Of a DNA stretch of 64,000 bases, positions 9,936 through 19,789 are shown one piece after another. The number at the start of each line of letters is the position of its first letter. Positions within the stretch are counted from its first letter, which is position 1. Source of the stretch: Ariolimax columbianus (lineage: Eukaryota; Mollusca; Gastropoda; Stylommatophora; Arionidae); contig JAVGWX010000018.1 in assembly GCA_036924085.1 (NCBI GenBank), forward strand, positions 22,509,964-22,573,963. Reading direction: 5' to 3'. The notes under the pieces are model-generated. The model saw nothing but the letters and a program-made list of their open reading frames with translations. It had not been told where the DNA came from and searched no databases. The translations under genes were made by a program, and so were the position numbers.

Positions 9936-10184
9936 AGGGGACGGCTTGGGCTAGTGGTTAAGTGACACGGCTCACAAGCCGAAGGTGCTGGGTTCGATCC
10001 TCATCACAGCACCGGCTATTACCCCGGAGAAGTAAACCCTTTGAAAATGCAGGAGGAAGCAGGCCCTTACATAAAATGCATGCTGAAGTCGGATGCACTG
10101 GGTCGACAGGCGTAAAATATAAACCACAGTGCAACGCATATCGCCTTGGGGATTAGACAAATAAGGCGAACGCAAAAACCAAAA
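9936..10184 (+). mobile_element. Intact tRNA-derived SINE (type 1) with perfect 13-bp TSD
   Basis: It starts at GGGGACGGCTTGGGC, has an A-box region GGGCTAGTGGTTAAGTG and a B-box region GGGTTCGATCCTC, then a body of about 170 bp. The tail is rich in A (GCAAAAACCAAAAA). It is flanked by AAATGCATTGCTA at 9923-9935 and again at 10,185-10,197 with no mismatch, the mark of a recent target-primed insertion. A minus-strand relative lies at 50,985-51,200. The head would permit RNA polymerase III transcription, which is inference from the boxes. Confidence 0.9.
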
Positions 10185-10197
10185 AAATGCATTGCTA

Positions 10198-10589
10198 CAA
10201 GTAGCGGAGACAAAGAAAATTCGTGCATTTAAGAATATATTGGATGCACATGGCTTTTTACAGCAAGGAAATGTAAAAGAAACTGGTTGTAAACATACTC
10301 TGCAGAGTGTTCTGAACCAGTACAAAAAAGTTAAGTTAAGTCAAGTTAAGAAGCCAACGTCGCCATGACTACTAACCTTTATCGTGCAGCTTCCTGAACA
10401 ACCGGTCACTGCCTCTAGCCAAGGAGGGAGTACTTCGGATCATACTGTCCACCTCGTTCTGTGAAAGTCGTGTTCTTCCAATTCGTGCTACAAAGAAAAA
10501 AACAAAGTCAAGAATATGTTCAATACAGGCGCTGTTAACAGAATGCTCTCTTTCTGCAAATAATATGAAATATATAAACACTGTCAAAA
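10198..10589. other. Unassigned interval
   Basis: Contains the short direct repeat AAGTTAAGTCAAGTTAAG at 10,330-10,347. No gene or family recognised. Confidence 0.4.
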
Positions 10590-10972
10590 TCTAGTTCCTT
10601 CTGTTATTAATGTGAAAAAGATTATATAGAAACTGTCAAAAACTAGTTCTATCTGTTATTAATACGAAATAGACTATATAGACACTGTCAAAAACTAGTT
10701 CTTTCTGTTATTAATATGAAATAGACTATATAGATACTGTCTAGTTCCTTCTATTAACATGAAATAGACTATATAGACACTGTCAAAAAAGTTCTTTCTG
10801 TTATTAATAAGAAATAGACTATATAGATACTGTCAAAAACTAGTTCTTTCTGTTATTAATATGAAATAGACTATATAGATACTGTCTAGTTCCTTCTATT
10901 AACATGAAATAGACTATATAGACACTGTCAAAAAAGTTCTTTCTGTTATTAATAAGAAATAGACTATTCTTC
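10590..10972. repeat. 52-bp tandem repeat with a 145-bp higher-order unit
   Basis: The basic unit (AACTAGTTCTTTCTGTTATT, then AATATGAAATAGACTATATA, then GACACTGTCA) repeats with full and shortened versions. The pattern full, short (CTATTAACATG) and variant (AATAAGAAATAG) recurs with an exact 145-bp offset (10,711 and 10,856). So triplets of monomers were duplicated as a block. Confidence 0.9.
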
Positions 10973-10974
10973 TT

Positions 10975-11340
10975 TTTCTAGGATCCTTCAGCAGTGACTG
11001 GCAAAGCGGCCAGTGATCATCACGCCAGATGGCATCTTCAAGGGAAGCAACACAATCTCTCCACTTCAACTGGTTTGCAGTCATCTTTTATGCGATGCCC
11101 CATCTCTGATTAACGATCTTCAATTTGGCTTCTACAGTTCTTCGACAAGTTGTCTCATATCAGCCTCTCTTTCGTCTTCCCTCTCGGGTTCATACTATGG
11201 TGGCTCTGGTGATGGTGTCAGGTTTTGTTCTTGTGACACACCCGGTCCGATTCAGCGTCCACCAGCTAAGATGGATGTTCATATCCTCCTGAACGTAATT
11301 CCGCGGTTGGTGATAGTGTTGGGCTAGTCAAAGCTAAAGA
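10975..11340 (-). pseudogene. LINE ORF2 C-terminal remnant
   Basis: The minus strand, with two stops and frame shifts, encodes ETTCRRTVEAKLKIVNQRWG followed by LKWRDCVASLEDAIWRDDHW and ending LLKDPRKRRI. The TW/TCRRTVE block and the W-R-x2-V-x2-L block are standard in the last 60 residues of RTE-like ORF2 proteins. The purine-rich end (AGAAAAAGAAGAA on the minus strand) is the likely 3' tail. Confidence 0.6.
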
Positions 11341-11454
11341 TCAGTCCCATGGCAGCAATTGATGTGCATGTAATTGATGCAGCCTATGTGAGGTGGGGTG
11401 GTCATCTCCATTCCTTCCTGTTTTTAACCTTCCTTAACTCATACGCCAGGTATG

Positions 11455-11612
11455 AATGTACAGCTGGGTCGACTGGAGAATTGATCAAACCGGGCACGAA
11501 CCACGGCCGGGATATTTTGTTTCTGTCCGTCCCGGAACTCGAACCCTCGCAAGCTATAATCCCAGACCAGCAAGCCAGCTCACTGCCGACTAGGCTACAC
11601 GCTCGAGATTGA
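11455..11612 (-). mobile_element. tRNA-derived SINE (type 7)
   Basis: The minus strand reads GCGTGTAGCCTAGTCGGCAG (A box region), then a TATAGCTTGCGAGGG stem-like block and GGGTTCGAGTTCCGGGACGG (B box). It continues into a body ending CCAGTCGACCCAGCTGTACA. The tRNA-like part is nearly a complete cloverleaf, but the attached body indicates a SINE. The GTCGACC-AGCTGTA block also occurs near 20,755, where the head is missing. Confidence 0.7.
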
Positions 11613-11639
11613 GCTGGAAAACTAACTGAATCATTAGTA

Positions 11640-12495
11640 GACATGTCCGAAAGCGTGACGGTTTTGGAAATTTATTTATCTGCCACTATCCAGCACTCCA
11701 CACCATACAGACGCACAGAATGTACACAACTCTTGTACATTCTTAGCTTGGTGTTTGTACTGTACTGTTCAGCAAAGTGCAAATTACGACCTCATTTTAA
11801 ATAAACAGAAGGTTGTGACTAAGAAACCGGACTCTCCAAAACGCTGCGTCAAAGCGTATGGTACTGAATTGAGACAAGTTAACACGTTTAAATACCTTGG
11901 CACATACATAACATCAAATTAACAAATAAAATTCAGAATAAAACAAGAAAAATCAGTCTTCTAGACCATGAAGGGAATATTGTGCAACAAAACCTTGTCG
12001 CTGGAACTGAGATAGAGTCCTTGGATGCTACGTGGAACCAGTACTGACATATGGCAGTGAATCATGGATATTCAGCAAGCAAGCGCATAGATCTTTGAAA
12101 GCAATAGAGATGTGGTTTTATATAAGAATGATGCGGATCAAATTCACTGCGAGGAAGACTAATGATACAGTACTCGAGGAGGCACAAAGACAAAGACTAA
12201 TGATACAGTACTCGAGGAGGCACAAAGACAACTGATTGCAAGGATCAGAACAAGGCAGTCATCCTTTTTCGGGCATGATATGAGAAGAGGCGGCTTGGAT
12301 CACGTTGTAACAACGGGAACGATAGCAGGAAAGAGAGAAAGAGAAAGACAGAGATAGAAGATGCTGGACAGCCTGAGAGAATGGCTTGTGCGACAATCAA
12401 AGTTGATAAACGACACACGGGTTAGAAGCGGGTAGAGGTCCGTAATCGCCAACGCCAACCGGCATGGCACCTGATGATGATGATAATGATGACTG
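11640..12495 (+). pseudogene. LINE reverse-transcriptase C-terminal half with (TGA)n tail
   Basis: The plus strand, read across several stops, gives VVTKKPDSPK, AYGTELRQVNTFKYLGTYIT, LCNKTLSLELR, EPVLTYGSESWIFSKQAH, EMWFYIRMMRIKF and RKTNDTVLEEAQRQR. This is the thumb and C-terminal region of an RTE-like reverse transcriptase. An internal 38-bp tandem duplication (near 12,157 and 12,195) shifts the end of the frame. The 3' end reads ATGGCACCTGATGATGATGA, a short (TGA)n tail. The FADD catalytic box is upstream and missing, so the copy is inactive. Confidence 0.8.
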
Positions 12496-12499
12496 TACT

Positions 12500-12894
12500 G
12501 CTAAGACTTCCAAAAGTTCATCAAAGTAGCAAAGACTATTCTAGCTGTCCAATCTGCTTTGTATTTCTCTGCCTGTTCCGAAATAGCCTAAGAAGAATAC
12601 TAAATGTCTTCTCGAATGTTTGTCTTGTTTTAGTTCCGCATCGTCTGGCAGGAAAGTGTAGAGAGCCGCGGAGATTTATCATTGAGCATCATGGGGTCCA
12701 TCATCAAGAAAGGTTTCGGAGCCATTAGTCTGGAGAGAATTTCATTGCGCCATTTGTTGAAAATCAATTACAGAGGAAGCCAAAGCGGCTAGAATGGCGC
12801 GTAGTGGCAGAAGAATATAGTCATTAAAATAAGTAAATGTTTTTTTAAACTACCTTTTCCGGTATAAGCGTTTATTTACACCAATAAGTTGTTT
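12500..12894. other. Unassigned interval
   Basis: No recognised coding or repeat family. The 84-codon frame at 12,474-12,728 has no motif I know. Confidence 0.4.
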
Positions 12895-13485
12895 GCTGTG
12901 TGTTTGTGGGTTCAGGAGTGTACTTGTGGGTTAAGGGGTGTGTTTGTGGGTTGGTAGTGTGTTTGTGGGCTTGAGTGTGTTTGTGGGTTCAGGGGTGTGT
13001 TTGTGGGTTCAGGGGTGTGTTTGTGGGCTGGGAGTGTGTTTGTGGGTTCAGAAATGTGTCTGTGAGGGTTCATGAGTGTGTTTGTGGGTTCAGGGGTGTG
13101 TTTGTGGGTTCAGAAGTGTACTTGTGCGTTAAGGGGTGTGTTTGTGGGTTCAGGGGTGTGTTTGTGGGCTGGAAGTGTGTTTGTGGGTTCAGAAATGTTT
13201 TTGTGAGGGTTCAGGAGTGTGTTTGTGAGGGTTAAGGAGTGTGTTTGTGAGGGTTTAGGAGTGTGTTTGTGAGGGTTTAGGAGTGTGTTTGTGAGGGTTT
13301 AGGAGTGTGTTTGTGAGGGTTTAGGAGTGTGTTTGTGGGTTCAGGAGTGTGTTTGTGAGGGTTTAGGAGTGTGTTTGTGGATTCAGGGGTGTGTTTGTGG
13401 CTTCAGAAGTGTGTTTGTGGGTTCAGGAGTGTGTTTGTTTGTCCAGGAGTGCCTTTGTGGGTTCAGGAGTGTACTTTTCATAGAT
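12895..13485. repeat. GT-rich minisatellite, 20-22 bp unit
   Basis: Units of the type GAGTGTGTTTGTGGGTTCAG and GAGTGTGTTTGTGAGGGTTT repeat about 28 times with variable length. The two subtypes are clustered rather than mixed (GAGGGTTTAG copies around 13,220-13,370). The plus strand is strongly G+T biased. Confidence 0.9.
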
Positions 13486-13544
13486 TAACAGGTCGTGCTA
13501 GTTGAGATTGTGCATTAAATGTCAGCTCTGTGTGTTATATTGGC

Positions 13545-13760
13545 GTCCGCTACGACTTTATTCCCACTGCTAGGGTAGTCGACGGGTTTATTGGCAGAGT
13601 ACTACAGGCCGCTTCGGTACTGCTGTCACCAGGTCGTGTGCTGGCTATGTTTGTTTATTTCACCCCCAGCAGAAAAACAACATCATATGCCATGGGGAAG
13701 TTGGTTTTTAAAAAAATATGTCCTACGGCTTTTCCCCCTTTGCTGGGGTAGTCGAAGTTG
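13545..13760 (-). mobile_element. tRNA-derived SINE (type 3), head-less copy
   Basis: The plus strand shares ACTTTATTCCCACTGCTAGG, GGCCGCTTCGGTACTGCTGT and GTCGTGTGCTGGCTATGT with the copy at 14,555-14,775. The tRNA head is lost. A second CTTTGCTGGGGTAGTCGAAG block follows at 13,738, so part of the body is duplicated. Confidence 0.65.
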
Positions 13761-14094
13761 GTTAAATAGAAAAATAGAAGTCCGTCAATACTGACAACGT
13801 CATGGCAAGTTAAATAAATGCTTGCAACAAGACACGTTTCTTGTTTTGACGCTGCTATCGGGGATGGAGTGTTAAGACACATCTTTGTAACAGCGCCAAT
13901 TGCAAAGTCTATTCCCTTCATCGATGGCTATCCTTCCCTAACAATAAGCAGGGTACGAATCGCATCTGGGTTGACAGCAGTGTATCGAAAGCAGTGGATG
14001 GAATTTCGCACCTTTTACTAGTACTATATACCTAAGCTCCTTAGACGCTTTTCTGTGAGTACATGTAATCACATCGTCCGTGACACGTCACACG
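13761..14094. other. Unassigned interval
   Basis: Nothing recognised. Small open frames occur on both strands with no known motif. Confidence 0.4.
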
Positions 14095-14285
14095 AGTTTG
14101 GACCTTGCACAAATTACATCTTTAATATGGCTTCTCTCCGTGATGAATCGCATGCCAGATAAGTTTGGATCTTGCACAAATTACATCTTTAATATGGCTT
14201 CTCTCCGTGATGAATCACACATCAGAAAAGTTTGGACTTTGCATAAATTACACTTTCAATATTGCTTCTCTAATGGTATACTCTA
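14095..14285. repeat. 67-bp tandem repeat, about 3 copies
   Basis: AGTTTGGAYCTTGCACAAAT followed by TACATCTTTAATATGGCTTC starts at 14,095, 14,162 and 14,229, an exact 67-bp step. The third copy is the most diverged. Confidence 0.9.
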
Positions 14286-14554
14286 AAATCAATTAATCAG
14301 TCAAAGCGTATCACTTCTTTCGGTGCATAGATCATTTACAACTCCCCAGCATACATGGTGATGGGCTGCTCTTTCTGTCTCTGTCCAGTTGTAATAATCA
14401 AATCGTAGTTCTCCCTCACATTCTCCTCTTTATGCATTGTTATGTCTACCTCTCTTACTCTTCCCATGACGATTGCATTTTAGAGCCTGTCTATCTATTC
14501 TTGACGGTGTCTTCATCAGCATATGTCATAATATTTTTTTTTAATATTTGACAA
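14286..14554. other. Unassigned interval
   Basis: Unrecognised sequence with a poly-T run near 14,533-14,542. No tandem order. Confidence 0.4.
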
Positions 14555-14775
14555 AAACTTGCAGTACGACTTTTTCCCATTGCTGGGGTAGGCGAAGGGT
14601 TTTTTAAGCTGAGGGCTAAAGGCCGCTTCGTCATTGCTGTCGTCACGTCGTGTGCTGGCTATGTACGTTTATTTCACCCCCAACAGAAAAACAACATGTG
14701 CCATACCGGGATTCGAACCGCTGCCCTCCTTGTTGGGAGGCAGGCATCGAAACCATTCGGTCACGCGCTCCTCAT
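14555..14775 (-). mobile_element. tRNA-derived SINE (type 3)
   Basis: The minus strand has the head GAGCGCGTGACCGAATGGTT (A box), ATGCCTGCCTCCCAACAAGG, then GCAGCGGTTCGAATCCCGGT (B box). A body follows: GTTTTTCTGTTGGGGGTGAA, AGCCAGCACACGACGTGACG, then TTCGCCTACCCCAGCAATGG. The tRNA-like head looks complete, but the linked body shared with 13.6 kb shows it is a SINE. Confidence 0.75.
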
Positions 14776-15346
14776 ATAGTCCCAATTTCTTATCTTAATC
14801 TGTGACGTTCCAGTGGATGTTGATGGCTCCTTTGTCTCAGACCTTCATTCTTCACAATGTCCTGCAACTTTATGCCATCCTTCAAAGTCATCTGTTAACG
14901 AAGGACTGACACCTTTGTTGTGTCCCCTTGGTCGATCTCCATGTTTCCGCTCCATACAACCGACTTGACACCAGTATTGAATATGGAACTGGTGTAAATC
15001 CTGATTTCCACGGAGTTGGGTGGCCCAGTTTCTGTGAGGTTTCATGGTTCGAATCACGTCGTGCTCAATTTGGCAGACCAGGCATATCATATATATATTT
15101 TTTTTCTTTTAATGACTGCTTCTTCCAGTCAACCCAGTTGAAAATTGGTACTTGACGAATTTCAAGCTGCGGAGTTCGTACTCTATCGTCAGCACTTCAG
15201 AAACGAAACGGGCCGGGGGGGGGGGGGGGGGGGGGGGTCACACATAGGGGCGCCCAGGTACAATGAAGGCGGTTCCATTAACCCGCTTCCATTCTCAATT
15301 CCCATACCTTGTTTAGTGTAGCATCTACAGTGGGTCTACTTGTTTC
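14776..15346. other. Unassigned interval with a 23-G run
   Basis: A B-box-like GGTTCGAATCACG at 15,051-15,063 hints at another tRNA-type head but is not enough to call. An uninterrupted run of 23 G occupies 15,215-15,237. The rest is unrecognised. Confidence 0.5.
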
Positions 15347-15357
15347 AATCCCGACCG

Positions 15358-15613
15358 CCACAATAGACTGAGGTACCACCTATTCAACAAATTGAAGATA
15401 GGTGGTACCGACGAATGCCCGTGTGGTACCGAGAAAATGACCGCTGAGCATCTGCTGCAGAACTGCCCGACATACGAGGATCAGAGAGAGCAGATGTGGC
15501 CATCACCAGTAGAACCACAAGACAAGCTCTATGGCAGTGTCGACAGCCTCAGGATGACCGCCGCTTTTTTCGAAAAAATAATGGTTACTGTCTGACTGCG
15601 TACGAAGAAGTAG
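15358..15613 (+). mobile_element. 5'-truncated LINE (GAA-tail family) with 11-bp TSD
   Basis: The insert holds only the last part of ORF2: RLRYHLFNKLKIGGTDECPC, the knuckle CPCG...MTAEHLLQNC, WPSPVEPQDKLYGS, then FFEKIMVTV and a stop, followed by GCGTACGAAGAAGTA. It is flanked by AATCCCGACCG at 15,347-15,357 and 15,614-15,624, an exact 11-bp target-site duplication. The knuckle frame is intact here, so this copy is a useful reference for the family. No promoter or enzymatic domain is present. Confidence 0.9.
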
Positions 15614-15639
15614 AATCCCGACCGTATCTGTCTAGTCTG

Positions 15640-16200
15640 TTTGGGGAGCACTAGGTGCCTTCCCAATGCCTACTTATCTCGACGTTCGCCCGTCGGTGTG
15701 TTCGCCCATGCTCCTCTACCGCCTCGGGTTTCGCCATTGTTGTAACTTCCAACTCCCTCCTCCCCCCCCCCCCTTTCCCCCGGGCACATCCCAGAATCCC
15801 CTGCCGGCTGAACAACTCCTAGTTGGAAATGCCAGTGATAAGACGCGGTAGGTATTGTTCCTCCGTCGATAAACTCGGTATCACCCACGCGGAAAACAGA
15901 TAACGGCCATTCTTGGTCCTATAAGCAAGTATCATTCAAAAGTAAAAAGCGAAATACGTTTTCTAGTTTTTTTACAAAACAATTTTTTTTTATAGACCAG
16001 ACGCGGAGAAACATAAAACAAAGATAGTGAACTTTAAATCACCCACGCGGAAAACAGATAACGGCCATTCTTGGTTCTTCAAACCAGTGTTTCCAAACGG
16101 CCGGTCCACAGGACGGTGGTGTTACGCAGAAATTGTCTGCCGGTCCGTGTAAAGCTTATTGCAGCTTAACCCCTGTTCTGCGGAGATCGTCTTTAGTTTA
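15640..16200. other. Unassigned interval with a 40-bp duplicate and a possible hAT end
   Basis: The block ATCACCCACGCGGAAAACAG followed by ATAACGGCCATTCTTGGT occurs at 15,877 and again near 16,039. At 16,085, CAGTGTTTCCAAACGGCCGG resembles the CAGTGNTTCCCAA terminal inverted repeat of hAT transposons. No partner end was seen, so this is only a suggestion. A poly-C stretch lies at 15,762-15,772. Confidence 0.4.
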
Positions 16201-16805
16201 TTTTCCTGTTGTGTCGAATTGCACATAATGAGTAGGTCTACTCTTTTCTGCGCCGTGAAAACGACGTTTAGTGACAGGTTATAGCAGCTTTCCTCACATC
16301 CCGAGCGTGCTCATGAAGGTGGAACATGGTCCTCCAGGCAGTTGTGCTATGCTTGGATTCATCTGCGTGTCGCTCACTACTACGAGGAGCACGTCGACCA
16401 CTCACCTCGTTAACCAGGCTGCCGTGAAAACTGCCCATTTCCAGGGATGCTACGAGGAAGCCAAGGTGAGGGTCATGGTCAGTATATTTTGCCTGACCCT
16501 GACTAACATGTCTGATCAGTATATTTTGCCTGACCCTGACTAACATGTCTGATCAGTATATTTTGCTTGAACCTGACTAACAGGTCTGTTCAGTACATTT
16601 TGCTTGATCCTGACTAACATTTCTGATCAGTATATTTTGTTTGACCGTGACTAACAGGTCTGATCAGTATATTTTGCCTGCCCCTGACTAACATTTCTGA
16701 TCAGTATATTGTACCTGACCCTGACTAACATGTCTGATCAGTATATTTTGCTTGACCCTGACTAACAAATCTGATCAGTATATTTGGCCTGACCTGGACT
16801 AACAA
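16200..16805 (+). mobile_element. Minisatellite-bearing element, about 8 array units
   Basis: The 5' border TTCCTGTTGTGTCGAATTGC leads to TAATGAGTAGGTCTACTC and to the body (CCTCACATCCCGAGCGTGCT, GCAGTTGTGCTATGCTTGGA, GTCGCTCACTACTACGAGG). The array of about 37 bp per unit (TCTGATCAGTATATTTTGCC, then TGACCCTGACTAACATG) begins near 16,477. The body frame encodes SCAMLGFICVSLTTT and is open. The expected end CTGACCAGACGTTAG is not present, so the 3' border is lost. Confidence 0.85.
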
Positions 16806-16854
16806 CTTAGTTTAGTTGAAGAATCAACGTCATTGCACACGTTGTATCCATAAG

Positions 16855-16935
16855 TGCTCTGATCTTCTCCGTGTTTTAGAGAATCTCAGTACAGTGCACG
16901 AACTCCGTAACACCGGCGAGGATCCCAAAGAAGAT
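16855..16935 (-). repeat. Fragment of the element at 25.4 kb
   Basis: CAGTGCACGAACTCCGTAAC followed by ACCGGCGAGGATCCC matches AAAGCACGAACTCCGTAGCT and CCGGCGATGAACCC at 25,409. It lies beside a tRNA-like head at 17.06-17.16 kb, as the other copy also does in the same strand order. Confidence 0.5.
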
Positions 16936-17057
16936 TGGCTAGATGTTTGTAACATTATTTTGAATTTTGCCTGAATCTTAATCTTTAGGATTTTCAATTG
17001 CTGATGGATTTTCAACGTGCGATACACACGCGCGTCCAATCTCTACTACCCAGAGAT

Positions 17058-17163
17058 CCGAGGAGGTACCATAAAATCCACGTAAAAAAAATCCACAGTG
17101 AATGAAACCCGCGACCTCCAGCACCCGAGGCCGACGTCTTACATCGAGACCACCAAGTCTCAC
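17058..17163 (-). mobile_element. tRNA-like SINE head (possible)
   Basis: The minus strand reads TGTGAGACTTGGTGGTCTCG, ATGTAAGACGTCGGCCTCGG, then GGTCGCGGGTTTCATTCAC. This resembles a Leu-type tRNA with a degraded B box (GGGTTTCATTC). A functional tRNA is unlikely because the B box is altered. It may be the head of the neighbouring fragment at 16,855. Confidence 0.45.
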
Positions 17164-17317
17164 AGCAGATCGTCTTGATGTGATTTATGATCCTATTGAA
17201 CCATTTTAAAACGAAAATGACGTCAGCTAAACAAATATGCGTGCGTTTCGGACACATGACTTTATCTATATTTCTATATGTTTGTTTATCAAAGTACATG
17301 TTTTTTTGGGGTGAAAC

Positions 17318-17500
17318 ATCTTCTCCTTCGTACGCTGTAAGACGTCAACTTGAATTTCTTCAAAGAAAACAACAGTCATCCTGGGGCAATTCCATAGAGC
17401 CTGTATAGTGTTGGCACTGGTGATACCGACATATGTTTTCTCTGGTCTTCGTACGTCGTGCAATTTTGCAGCAGATGTTCAGGGGTCATTGTTGGTACAC
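17318..17500 (-). mobile_element. 5'-truncated LINE (GAA-tail family), short copy
   Basis: The plus strand begins CTTCTCCTTCGTACGCTGTA, the complement of the family terminus, then complements the AAFFEKI, ALWNC, PTSAKT and EHLLQNC segments with frame breaks. It stops near 17,500. A target-site duplication could not be identified. Confidence 0.75.
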
Positions 17501-17639
17501 GGCTAGGCCTACAGATATCGTGATATGTAAATTAAGCCAATCGGAAATTGATAGACAAGAGGTTAATTTGCATGCCAATACTGTGTTGTGGTATTTCGGA
17601 AGGCAAGTTATTTTTGGTGTTATTGTTTTTTAAAACTTG

Positions 17640-18235
17640 AATCACTACAACATTCATAGGCGTCTCAGTCTTTGCAGTCCATGCGCGTGACACCCTATAA
17701 GTAGCATCTCAAGGCGCAAGCCTGGCGCTGAATATGGAGACCCTGGGCTGCCCAAACTGCAGGATCCCCTTCACGGCCTCGCTGATGTAATCCAAAGGAA
17801 TGCAAAGCATGACAATTTGGCTCCAGTTCAGTTGCATGAGCTGCCGGAATGAGTTCGCAATTTTGAAACCATCCGCCTTAGGTGCTACCACTCCGAACTT
17901 TTTGTATGGGTTTACTCCCGTAGCCCTACCCTCTCCCGAGGTTTACACAAGGCAGTGGAGTCGTTACCCGCATATGCAAGTTACCGGAGACATTCGATGA
18001 TACTTTCATCGTCCCAAAACTAGCCAGCACTTTCTGGGACTTGTAGGTTTAAAATCAGAGTCGCTCCTCTCCTAGACGAACTGCCTGAACAGGCTAACGA
18101 GCTTCGTCTACCCAGGTTTAGAGTCAGAGTTTACCTTCTCTTAGATTGGCTGGCAACCAAGGCCAATGAGCCCAATCTGCCCGCCCAGCTATACCGCCGA
18201 GTTCTCGGTCGCGCCCCACAGCAGGCTCTGTAAGA
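17640..18235. other. Unassigned interval with internal duplication
   Basis: Two segments of about 65 bp are imperfect repeats: 18,056-18,120 (AGAGTCGCTCCTCTCCTAGA) and 18,126-18,190 (AGAGTTTACCTTCTCTTAGA). Both contain a self-complementary element (AGACGAACTGCC...GCTTCGTCT and TAGATTGGCTGG...CCCAATCTG), so each could fold into a hairpin. No protein family recognised. Confidence 0.5.
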
Positions 18236-18765
18236 TACTACAAAATAGAGACACTACTAAATAGAGACACTACAAAATAGAGATTAACAAATAGAGACAC
18301 AACAAAATAGAGACACTACAAAATAGAGACTAACAAATAGAGACACAACAAAATGGAGACACTACAAAATAGAAATATTACAAAATAGAGACACTACAAA
18401 ATAGAGAAACTACAAAATGGAGACATTGCAAAATAGAGACTCTACAAAATAGAAACACTACAAAATAGAGACTAACAAATTGAGACACTATAAAATAGAG
18501 ACACTTCAAAATAGAGACACTACAAAATAGGGACACTACAAAACAGAGACACTACAAAATAGAAACACTACAAAATAGAGACACTACAAAATAGAGACAC
18601 TACACAATAGAGACACTACAAAATAGAGACACTACAAAATAGAGACACTACAAAATAGAGACTTCAAAATAGAGACACTACAAAATAGAGACACTACAAA
18701 ATAGAAACATTACAAAATAGAAACACTAAAAAATAGAGACACTTCAAAATAGAGACAGCAAAACC
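18236..18765. repeat. 16-bp minisatellite, about 33 copies
   Basis: The unit ACACTACAAAATAGAG repeats across about 530 bp, with frequent single-base changes and some shortened units (ACTAACAAATAGAG). The plus strand is A-rich and nearly free of T except at fixed unit positions. Confidence 0.93.
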
Positions 18766-18769
18766 TGTT

Positions 18770-19100
18770 AACCTTCTTGAAAAGCAAGAACAGTAGTTAG
18801 GAGACACGTAGTAACGATACCGAAAGTAAGCCAAGTACGAGTGGTTCAAGCTTAGAAAAAACAAAACAAAATGAAATGCGTTGATACTTCGGAATTTGCT
18901 ACTGGAACCACCTAATAAAAACCCCAAAAAATTTAGTTAGGAATTAATATAATGAGTACTTAAAGCTTGGCGACACTGAAGTATCATGCCTGCACTTGTC
19001 TGTAGTATGTTTCACAATTATATCAATTGACACTAGGAGACGTTCCAAACTTGCAATGGTTTCCTATTTTAGGTGTAAAATGGTTGGGAGACACTATTTT
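18770..19100. other. Unassigned interval
   Basis: Nothing recognised between the 16-bp array and the LINE insertion site. Confidence 0.4.
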
Positions 19101-19121
19101 AAACAAGCAGCAGCAGCATTC

Positions 19122-19601
19122 TCCTCCTCCTCCTCCTCCTCCTTCTTCTTCTTCTTCTTCTTCTTCTTCGTACGCTGTCAGACGTCAAGCTGTACTTGTT
19201 CGAAGAAAGAAGCTGTCATCCTGAGGCTGTCGACACTGCCATAGAGCTTGTCTAGTGTTGCCAATGGTGATGGCCACGTGTGCTTTCTCTGGTCCTCGTA
19301 TGTCGGGCATTTTGCTGCAGATGTTCAGCGGTCATTTTTCCGTTACCACAACTGCATTCGTCAGTGCCACCTATCTTCAGTTTATTGAATAGGTGGTACC
19401 TCAGTCTGTTGTGGCCTGTGCGGAGTCTGAAGACCACGATCTGCTCTCTTCGGTTCAACTGGTAATGGGCATCACTTTTTGTGTAGCCAGTATGTTCTGT
19501 TTCCCATTTGGCCATGTATCTGGCCCTAATAAGCCTTTTGGACTCTTCGTAGGTCACACTAGAATCTGGTTGTGGTAGTCTTGCACCTTCTTTTGCCAGT
19601 C
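19122..19601 (-). mobile_element. 5'-truncated LINE (GAA-tail family) with TSD
   Basis: The minus strand encodes VTYEESKRLIRARYMAKWET, then NRREQIVVFRLRTGHNRLRY, HLFNKLKIGGTDECSCGNGK and MTAEHLQQNARHT. It ends in the family terminus plus a tail that appears on the plus strand as (CTC/CTT)n at 19,122-19,169. Flanks are AAACAAGCAGCATTC at 19,602-19,616 and the same word with two extra GCA units at 19,101-19,121. This is a target-site duplication with triplet slippage in one copy. RNase H is truncated away. Confidence 0.88.
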
Positions 19602-19621
19602 AAACAAGCAGCATTCAATTT

Positions 19622-19785
19622 TTAGGAGAGAAGGAGAAATGCTCAACTACCTACTATTTGCGAATGACACAGTCATCATCAGCCACGGCATCAAGGGGGT
19701 TGAGTAATTCCTTAATGAGCTGAACAATGCAAGCAAGGCAGTTGGTCTAAACAAAAATAAGCTAAAGACATAATGAATGCTGAAC
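19622..19785 (+). pseudogene. LINE reverse-transcriptase palm fragment
   Basis: The plus strand encodes GEMLNYLLFANDTVIISHGI, a stop, FLNELNNASKAVGLNKNKLK and another stop. FANDT is the YADD/FADD catalytic box of a reverse transcriptase, with the first Asp changed to Asn. The A-S-K-x-V-G-L-x-x-N-x-x-K-T block that follows is typical of RTE-like LINEs. This is the only trace of the palm domain in the window, and it is inactive by both the D-to-N change and the stops. Confidence 0.75.
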
Positions 19786-19789
19786 AGTT

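Noticed and set aside
9936..10020. Functional tRNA genes at the A/B-box pairs (9.9, 11.6, 14.7, 25.8 kb and others)
   Set aside because: Each is joined to a non-tRNA body, and types 1, 3 and 4 recur elsewhere in the window with that body; type 1 also has a TSD. They are SINE heads.
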